DNA of 64,000 bases, from the NCBI GenBank assembly GCA_020744425.1, contig JAGMUV010000007.1:1178001-1242000 (forward strand), read 5' to 3'. The position numbers and the translations under genes were made by a program. The DNA is from Dactylonectria macrodidyma. Its lineage: Eukaryota; Ascomycota; Sordariomycetes; Hypocreales; Nectriaceae. Below the pieces are notes generated by a model. It was given only the letters and a program-made list of their open reading frames with translations. It was not told the origin of the DNA and made no database searches. Below are positions 58,426 through 64,000 of this stretch, one piece after another (within the stretch, counting starts at the first letter, position 1; every line of letters starts with the position of its first letter).

Positions 58426-60390
58426 ATGTCTCAGACCAAGGTGAAGAACATATCCTTGAGACGACTGGTCCCTCTGCTCGGGGTTCTAGTGGGGATCGTC
58501 GACGGCCTGCCAACGAGAATCAGGTTATCTCCTAATCCAGATGCCACTGCCATTTCATTCATTGAGAGTCAAGCAGAAGTGATCCGTGATCACTCTGGTG
58601 CTGCTCAGCTTGGACACAGAGTCGAGTTACTCATTGATACGAACGAGGAAACTAAAGCCATTGAGCAGAGAGTACCCAGAACTTTTGGGCGTTCTGACCC
58701 CATCCCTACCGGCTTCGTGTTGGATACGGCTGCATCTCATACCCGGCTTCCTGAACCTGATAGAGTGGACAGAACCTATATGCTTGCACCAGACATTCCC
58801 GCCATCGACGATCCAAGCACTTTCCTCGGTCCCGAGTCCGAGGCAACTCTGAAGCAGAAGCAGCAGCCTCATTATGAGCGACAGCCTGAAGAAGAGGACA
58901 AGAAATTGAGCAAGAGATGGGTCGGACCAGAGGGCAGACCCGTCACCGATGATTCTACCATCATCACACTCATCAACGCAACACCCTACCGCTGGCGCAA
59001 GGGATACTCGCACTCCTACCAGCTTGAGAAATGGGAAGAGAGATTCCCCAGGTACATTGAGCCGGGAAGGTCGGAACGTGTGTTCAGCGATCGGGTGGGT
59101 GGACTGTCTCCTTGGGACTCGGCTGGCGAAGTTGTATACCATATCGAGGGTACTTCTAAGCCCATGTCTTTCATGATAGAGCGACGCTCGGGGAAAACAA
59201 AACAATTCCGCGTCCAGTGGCTAGAAGAGTTCGTGACCCATGGCAGTCAACAATATACCCAGATGGGTCTAGGATTTCACCCGTTCCCCGGCGGTTCCGT
59301 CTTCATGCTGGGGGGCAAGGAGGGCGACTTTATCACCACGGCTCCTCCCGAGGGCTGGATGCAGAATCTTCTTCCTGATATTGGCCATCTGACACTTAGG
59401 GAGATCGTCTTGCCTCGTACTCACCACTCAGGCATGTATAAAGGCACGGAGCGCATTGGTATCGCCCCAGCGGCTAGCACGCTCACCCAAACAAAGGACG
59501 TTAGTTGGCAGTTGGAGGGGTTGGGCATCCGCGTCCTCGACCTTCGTCCGATACTATATGAGGGTAAGTTTCGAGCAGGTCATGGCGCCAGCGTTCTGGG
59601 AGAGTGGAATGGTTGGTTTGGGGAGAGTCTGGAAGATATTGCCCGGGCTGTTGGAGAATTCCACAGACATTACCCAGGCGAGATGGTTATCATAGATATC
59701 CCAGCCTTTGATACTGGAAAAGTTGGCAACAGGGGGATTAAGCCATTAAACGATGACGAAATCCAGGCCATTTACAGGATACTGGTAAACTACGCCAGGC
59801 CCTTTAAGCTCCCCGACAACACGGATATCACCAAGTGGCCCCTCAGCCGCTTCATCGGCGACAAGAAGGGAGGAACCATTATCCGCGTCAGCCCCAGCTG
59901 GGCTGAGAAGAAGAATTTCCCCGGCGGCGCGAGTGGTCTCGTCTCAGACAGGAACTTCCCCATGAATCACCGGTGGTCGGAGAAGGAGGATGGAGACGAG
60001 CTGTTTGCTGACCAGATCAAGTATCTCCGGCACCACAGGCCTAGCCGCCAATCGAGGATCTTCCACTCGGACTGGGTGATCACGCTTTCAGACGCTCAAG
60101 CAGTCTTTCCCACGCAGAAGCTCACCAAGCGTGCGCTGTATACCTACGCCGGCCTGTACCAGGACCTCTGGAATGCGACGAGCGATTCTCTGTATCCAAA
60201 CTGGATTGCCATGGACAACGTTCACTCAGCGGAGCTGACCACCTTTGTCATGATCCTGAACAAATGCTTCGTGGCTCGCCAGTGCGGTAGCATGGGGGGC
60301 AAAGTGAAACAGATGGAGGGAAAGGTTAACAAGGGAAAGGGTATCAAGGGGAAGAACACCAAGGTGAAAAATGCCAAGGTGAATGGATGA
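58426..60390 (+). CDS. Secreted PLC-like phosphodiesterase (PI-PLC X domain)
   Basis: A single exon encodes 654 residues. The N terminus has basic residues and a hydrophobic stretch (LVPLLGVLVGIVDGLP), which looks like a signal peptide. A propeptide-like segment with dibasic sites (KKLSKR near residue 164) precedes a beta-rich domain (DDSTIITLINATPYRWRKGY). The PI-PLC X-like barrel follows from about residue 320: LREIVLPRTHHSGMYKGTER with a candidate catalytic His, GLGIRVLDLRPILYEGKFRA, a second His in AGHGA, and GEMVIIDIPAFD. These phosphodiesterases cleave phosphoinositides or related phosphodiesters; the substrate here is unknown. The C terminus is an odd Lys/Gly/Val-rich tail (KVKQMEGKVNKGKGIKGKNT). 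The lack of introns and the secretion signal suit an exported hydrolase. Confidence 0.85.
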   Translation: MSQTKVKNISLRRLVPLLGVLVGIVDGLPTRIRLSPNPDATAISFIESQAEVIRDHSGAAQLGHRVELLIDTNEETKAIEQRVPRTFGRSDPIPTGFVLDTAASHTRLPEPDRVDRTYMLAPDIPAIDDPSTFLGPESEATLKQKQQPHYERQPEEEDKKLSKRWVGPEGRPVTDDSTIITLINATPYRWRKGYSHSYQLEKWEERFPRYIEPGRSERVFSDRVGGLSPWDSAGEVVYHIEGTSKPMSFMIERRSGKTKQFRVQWLEEFVTHGSQQYTQMGLGFHPFPGGSVFMLGGKEGDFITTAPPEGWMQNLLPDIGHLTLREIVLPRTHHSGMYKGTERIGIAPAASTLTQTKDVSWQLEGLGIRVLDLRPILYEGKFRAGHGASVLGEWNGWFGESLEDIARAVGEFHRHYPGEMVIIDIPAFDTGKVGNRGIKPLNDDEIQAIYRILVNYARPFKLPDNTDITKWPLSRFIGDKKGGTIIRVSPSWAEKKNFPGGASGLVSDRNFPMNHRWSEKEDGDELFADQIKYLRHHRPSRQSRIFHSDWVITLSDAQAVFPTQKLTKRALYTYAGLYQDLWNATSDSLYPNWIAMDNVHSAELTTFVMILNKCFVARQCGSMGGKVKQMEGKVNKGKGIKGKNTKVKNAKVNG

Positions 60391-61177
60391 GGGATATTGG
60401 AACTACGGACGTCAAGGAAGCTAGCTGAAGAACCTCTAAAGGGGCCGCCCCCTATCAGTTTGCTCAATCCTCTGGAGTAGCTGTCCATTGCACAGCAACC
60501 CACGTTGAATATTTAATAGTATAGATAACAAATTGATGGAAAAATTAACCTTAGCTTCATCCTGTATTAATTATTACTCTTTATGTGGAGTACCTGTGTT
60601 GTGGAACATCCCTTGCACGATCTGCCTCGCATCGTAATTCAAATTACAGTGCATAAAAGTCCCACCAATGTTCCCTTGCCCGTTAAGGTTTAGGGAAGAC
60701 CTGTCAAATTGAGGACCACTTGGATGCAACTGAGGGCATCAAGAGCACAATTTGAACCTCCTCCTCCAGTGTCAGTGAAACAGGACGTGCTCAGACAGTC
60801 CGGTGGCCTCAATCTACCAGAGTTACTGAAAGCTAGAAATCATCGGTGTTTATGGGCCATTGAACATCGTGCCATACAATTTCTTCTGCGTGTTGCTTTC
60901 TGGATTCTGTTTCAACACTATATAGAATAGAAAACATCACCACTCGACATTTATGCACAAGTTTGATGTTTGGTTGGCTTATATATATGAGATGGCCTCT
61001 GTTGCGGCATTCTTGTAAAGGAAGATTGGGATGGATCCCACGACGCCAACGAACCAGGTAATCCGATTGACAGCGGAAATACATCACTGCCTAGTACCAG
61101 CCATTTAAGATTTTGTGAGTCTTAACGATCGGAACTGATGATTCTGATGGACGGCGACGTAGGGAATCTTAACTTTA

Positions 61178-61197
61178 TCACGTGAGATCACACGTGA
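61178..61197 (+). promoter_or_regulatory. Tandem CACGTG E-boxes
   Basis: TCACGTGA at 61178-61185 and ACACGTGA at 61190-61197 place two CACGTG cores 12 bp apart, about 240 to 250 bp upstream of the RPL22 ATG. TCACGTGA is a typical Cbf1-type site. Cbf1 has been linked to ribosomal-protein promoters in some yeasts. Confidence 0.6.
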
Positions 61198-61255
61198 CCA
61201 GGTTAGTCGCCCACAAATCCATCGAGCCCCGCAATTATCGCAAGTAGTCCAGCGT

Positions 61256-61263
61256 AACCCTAA
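61256..61263 (+). promoter_or_regulatory. Telobox (AACCCTAA)
   Basis: A perfect AACCCTAA, the telomere-like sequence found in many ribosomal-protein promoters, lies about 170 bp upstream of the RPL22 ATG. A related GCCCTAAA is in the RPL30/RPL10 promoter. Confidence 0.6.
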
Positions 61264-61300
61264 TTTCAAGCCCATTTTCGCTGCCCCCACGAGAATTGTG

Positions 61301-61316
61301 GCCGAAATTTAGGTGG
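61301..61316 (+). promoter_or_regulatory. Candidate ribosomal-protein promoter motif, copy 2
   Basis: GCCGAAATTTAGGTGG differs from the RPL10/RPL30 copy by one base. It lies 116 bp before the RPL22 ATG. Confidence 0.55.
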
Positions 61317-61431
61317 ACGTTTCATCCAATCCAACAAACCCACCCACACCAAGTACTTTTCTCCCACTCTCTTCCAGGCGCAGGATTTGACCTCTTTGCG
61401 ATCTTCACAATCAACCACACACACATTCACA

Positions 61432-62093
61432 ATGGCTCCTCAGACAGTACGTACATGACCGCTTTGCTGTAGGCCCCCTGCGCTGGTCGCAGCGAGGTGC
61501 CGGAAAATGCAGTAGGCTAAGTGTCATTTCAACAGAAGAAGGCGGGCAAGGCCCAGAAGCAGACCAAGAAGGTACGAACCCAGCATCTTTGCACGATTGC
61601 GACGGCGGCGATGGCGACGATGCCAAACTCGAAGACGACCGGACCCTCCCTGGGAACTGGACGCGGATAGGAACGACGAAGGCTAACCCAGCACCAGTTC
61701 ATCATCAACGCTTCGCAGCCCGCGAGCGACAAGATCTTCGACGTCGCCGCCTTCGAGAAGTTCCTCCAGGACCGCATCAAGGTCGAGGGCCGCACCAACA
61801 ACCTTGGCGACAACGTTGTTATCCAGCAGCAGGGCGAGGGCAAGATTGAGATCACTGCCCACAACGACCTCTCTGGCCGCTACCTCAAGTACCTGTACGT
61901 CAACATGACTACCAAAAAAAGGGAAAAAAAAAGTTGGAGAATATACTGACCCCATTGTGCCCGCAGGACCAAGAAGTTCCTCAAGAAGCAGCAGCTTCGC
62001 GATTGGCTCCGTGTCGTCTCCACCTCCCGAGGCGTCTACGAGCTCAAGTTCTTCAACGTCGTCAACGACGAGGCCGAGGATGACGACGAGTAA
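61432..62093 (+). CDS. rpl22: 60S ribosomal protein L22 (eL22)
   Basis: Four exons, 61432-61446, 61536-61571, 61698-61894 and 61967-62093, encode 124 residues. The first exon is only five codons (MAPQT) and the second twelve ([12 protein letters not shown]). Exon 3 begins [20 protein letters not shown] and the protein continues [20 protein letters not shown], ending in an acidic tail. eL22 is a structural protein of the 60S surface. The acceptor before exon 3 is ambiguous: CCCAGCACCAG offers two AGs six bases apart, and using the first would add His-Gln. I chose the second because it joins the usual TKKFIINAS. Introns are 89, 126 and 72 nt. The promoter shares a motif with RPL10/RPL30. Confidence 0.95.
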
Positions 62094-62459
62094 ACGGTTG
62101 CATTGCATCGGACAAGGCGCAGGAATGGGTTGGTGAATTGGGACAGGAAAAGTTTAGGACTTGGCCAATAGATCCAGCCATTTGTGTGGCACCATTTGGT
62201 GTTTGCTCCTTTGGAGACAAGCTACGTTGTGCCATGTGCGTTGCAATTGTGCATATGATGTGAATATGTATACTTGTCTATGGCTGCTTGCTGCCGCGGA
62301 ATACCTTGGCTCAACCCGTGTTTTGCATTTGAGTTGGGATCCTGTCCAATCTATAAAGGGGTATTTTTGTACTTGTATATATGCATTTTGCTCTCTCTGC
62401 CTGTACACCCCCTTCCCTCCCCTCAACCCCTTTACTCCTTCGTCGTACCAATGGCCGTA
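62094..62459. other. Convergent 3' spacer RPL22/carrier
   Basis: This is 366 bp between two stop codons. It probably holds both 3' UTRs, and no gene is seen. Confidence 0.6.
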
Positions 62460-63543
62460 TCATGGCAACGCCCGCATCACACCCTCGAATGCTACCAAGG
62501 CCATGGCGTTTGCGGGAAAGGCCCGCAAGAAGCATGGCACAAACCCCCTCCAATATCCCCTCCACCCGGTCTCCCTGTACACGGCCACGGCGGCATCCTT
62601 CCAGCGGGGAAACTTCCTCACGCCATCGCCCAGGCCGCCGCCCAGCGGGTCGGTCATGATGCGCTGCTTGACGACGTCGCTCGGGTAGCTGGTCAGCCAG
62701 AAGACCTGGGCGCTCAGCCCGCCGGCCCAGAAGTTGATGGCCGGGGCGCTGAGGTCGGTGTTCTTGCGGAAGAAGCGCGAGAAGAGATCGTAGCTGCCCC
62801 ACCAGCAGAAGAAGAAGCCGCGGAAGAGCAGCGTCGCCGAGAGGCCGTGATAGATGCCACGGACGCCGTGGTGCGTGTATATCTTGCGCAGCGCGTCGAT
62901 GGGCCCTGCGTACAGCCGGTCCGCCTTGTGCGCCGCGTACTGGATCTGCAGCCGCGCCTTGACGTGCTCGACCGGCGCCGCGATGAAGCTGACGGTGCAG
63001 CCGGCCATGATGCCCGCGATGCCGTGGCCGTACGTCGGCAGATGTGTCCTCACTCCCGGACCCGGAGCCGACGCCGGCTGTACGTGAAAGACGTGCTCCG
63101 AGAGCAGCCGGCGGTAGACGTTGAGCGAGCCCAGCATGACCGAGTCCATAAACATCCAGCCCACCAGCGGCGGCGTTGCGCCCTTGTAGAGGCCGACGAC
63201 GCCCTCATTGCGCACCGTCTGCGTGAGGCATTGCAGAGGGCCGCTGAACCGCGAGGCGTCGGTCGTCTGCATGCGCACTTTGATGGTGTCGAACGGGTGG
63301 CCGACTAGAAATTCATGTTAGCAAAACCGTAGACTATCCAAGGACCCTCATGAAGCTTCCGAGTCATAGATGACTCGACGGAGTCGTGCGAGGTGAAGCA
63401 TATCTATCCATACCTGTGAGTTTGGCAATGCCACTGAAGACTCCAGCCACAAAGCCCTTATAGTCATGGCCTCCTCCCTTCTTGACCTGCTTTGGCGGCA
63501 CCTCCATGCTCGGATTCGCCTGCGAGCTCAATTCCGTCGTCAT
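62460..63543 (-). CDS. Mitochondrial carrier family protein (SLC25, carnitine/ornithine-like group)
   Basis: Exons 63543-63414 and 63304-62460 join over a 109-nt intron (GTATGG...TTTCTAG) and encode 324 residues, the usual family length. All three tripartite repeats carry the P-x-[DE]-x-x-[KR] signature: HPFDTIKVRMQ, APVEHVKARLQ and YPSDVVKQRIM. A glycine-rich helix follows in each. The first repeat contains KGATPPLVGWMFMDSVMLGS. The protein should exchange small metabolites across the inner mitochondrial membrane. The pattern resembles the carnitine/acylcarnitine and ornithine carrier clade (Crc1, Ymc1-like), but I cannot fix the substrate from sequence alone. The first 43 codons include a charged start (MTTELSSQANPSMEVPPKQV) and no obvious cleavable presequence. 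The intron splits the first repeat (AKLT|VGHPFD). Confidence 0.92.
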
Positions 63544-64000
63544 GGCCCAGTGGTTTCGTTTCCCTCGAGACCTCAGACAGGTAATCAGACACCGCCCGGC
63601 TGATCGGCGTTGATAGAAGCCGATGCCGTTTAATCTGCCTATGGCTCCATGAACTGAGAACAGAAGGAACACGCGCAGCGAACTCGCCAGACGGCAATTG
63701 GGGTCTTCTTCAGGCTTTGGGTTTTCTTTCGAGTGCAGCAAGATTAGGACAAAAAGTCTCCGCTGCCGAGTTCACTTCAGATCGAGAGCCTCACGACAGA
63801 TCGTGGGCTTGTCAGACAATTCATATTTGAAATGGCCGCTATTCGTCCATGCCGATGATTGAGTCCACTTCCACCACCACACTAAGAGACCTAGTCACCG
63901 ACGTCGGAGTTTAGCCGCCGCCTTCCCACTACATCCGGTCATATCAACAAGGCTCATCTAACAATGCGCCCGAGTCTCAGAGATATCCCATGAATAACAA
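63544..64000. other. Right edge, promoter of the carrier
   Basis: These 457 bp are presumably the promoter and 5' UTR of the carrier gene. ATG codons near 63964 and 63991 on the + strand could begin or lead another gene beyond the edge, but the visible frame is too short to judge. Confidence 0.4.

Larger units (their letters stand above)
60391..61431. promoter_or_regulatory. RPL22 promoter and PLC 3' flank
   Basis: The last 260 bp before RPL22 carry a tandem pair of CACGTG boxes (61179, 61191), a perfect telobox AACCCTAA at 61256-61263, and the motif GCCGAAATTTAGGTGG at 61301-61316. The left part is the AT-rich 3' flank of the PLC-like gene with nothing recognisable. Confidence 0.7.

Noticed and set aside
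63964..64000. Start of another gene at the right edge
   Set aside because: The first ATG frame closes after nine codons and the rest is outside the window.

Overview
The window is nuclear DNA of a filamentous ascomycete, most likely a sordariomycete and possibly Hypocreales; the order is inferred from protein character and not proven. The evidence is short introns of about 50 to 110 nt with GTA/GTG donors and CTAAC/CTGAC-like branch sites, no operons, and clear fungal orthologues (Vac7, Vps62, fused HIS7, antizyme with a frameshift, Osh3). Nineteen loci are supported: a partial gene at the left edge, seventeen complete genes and one probable decayed gene. Gene density is low, and spacers of 2 to 8 kb hold microsatellites, homopolymer tracts and short palindromes but no convincing genes.

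Layout. 1-480: 3' end of a small Ala/Lys-rich protein. 866-5257: divergent PRP6 (-) and DIM1 (+), so a splicing factor and an rRNA methyltransferase share one promoter. 6089-8667: VAC7 (-). 8668-16749: 8 kb without a supported gene. 16750-18667: coiled-coil protein (-). 21312-23133: head-to-head RPL30 (-) and RPL10 (+). 25236-26963 and 29268-32060: two large fungal proteins of unknown function (+). 33373-34893: VPS62-like (-). 38961-42546: divergent TFIIIC tau55-like gene (-) and bifunctional HIS7 (+), with a perfect TGACTCA cross-pathway-control site before HIS7. 42930-43928: ornithine decarboxylase antizyme (-), in two frames joined by a +1 shift. 46749-49098: ArfGAP/UBA protein (-) with a 17-nt exon. 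52735-55846: Osh3-type oxysterol-binding protein (+). 56393-57271: probable decayed gene (+). 58426-60390: secreted PLC-like phosphodiesterase (+). 61432-62093: RPL22 (+). 62460-63543: mitochondrial carrier (-).

Functional themes. The genes are mostly housekeeping: ribosome (RPL10, RPL22, RPL30, DIM1), splicing (PRP6), Pol III transcription (TFIIIC), histidine and polyamine control (HIS7, antizyme), and membrane traffic or phosphoinositide/vacuole biology (VAC7, VPS62-like, ArfGAP, OSH3). I found no secondary-metabolite cluster, transposon or phage-like system.

The best second-look items are regulatory. They are the antizyme frameshift at GCC-UGA-G, an unusually long RPL30 intron made of four successive hairpins, a 16-bp motif shared by the RPL10/RPL30 and RPL22 promoters, weak or unusual splice sites (GC-AG in OSH3, GTCCGC in HIS7, a 17-nt exon in the ArfGAP gene), and in-frame TAG codons in the decayed gene that fit C-to-T mutation at CpA.
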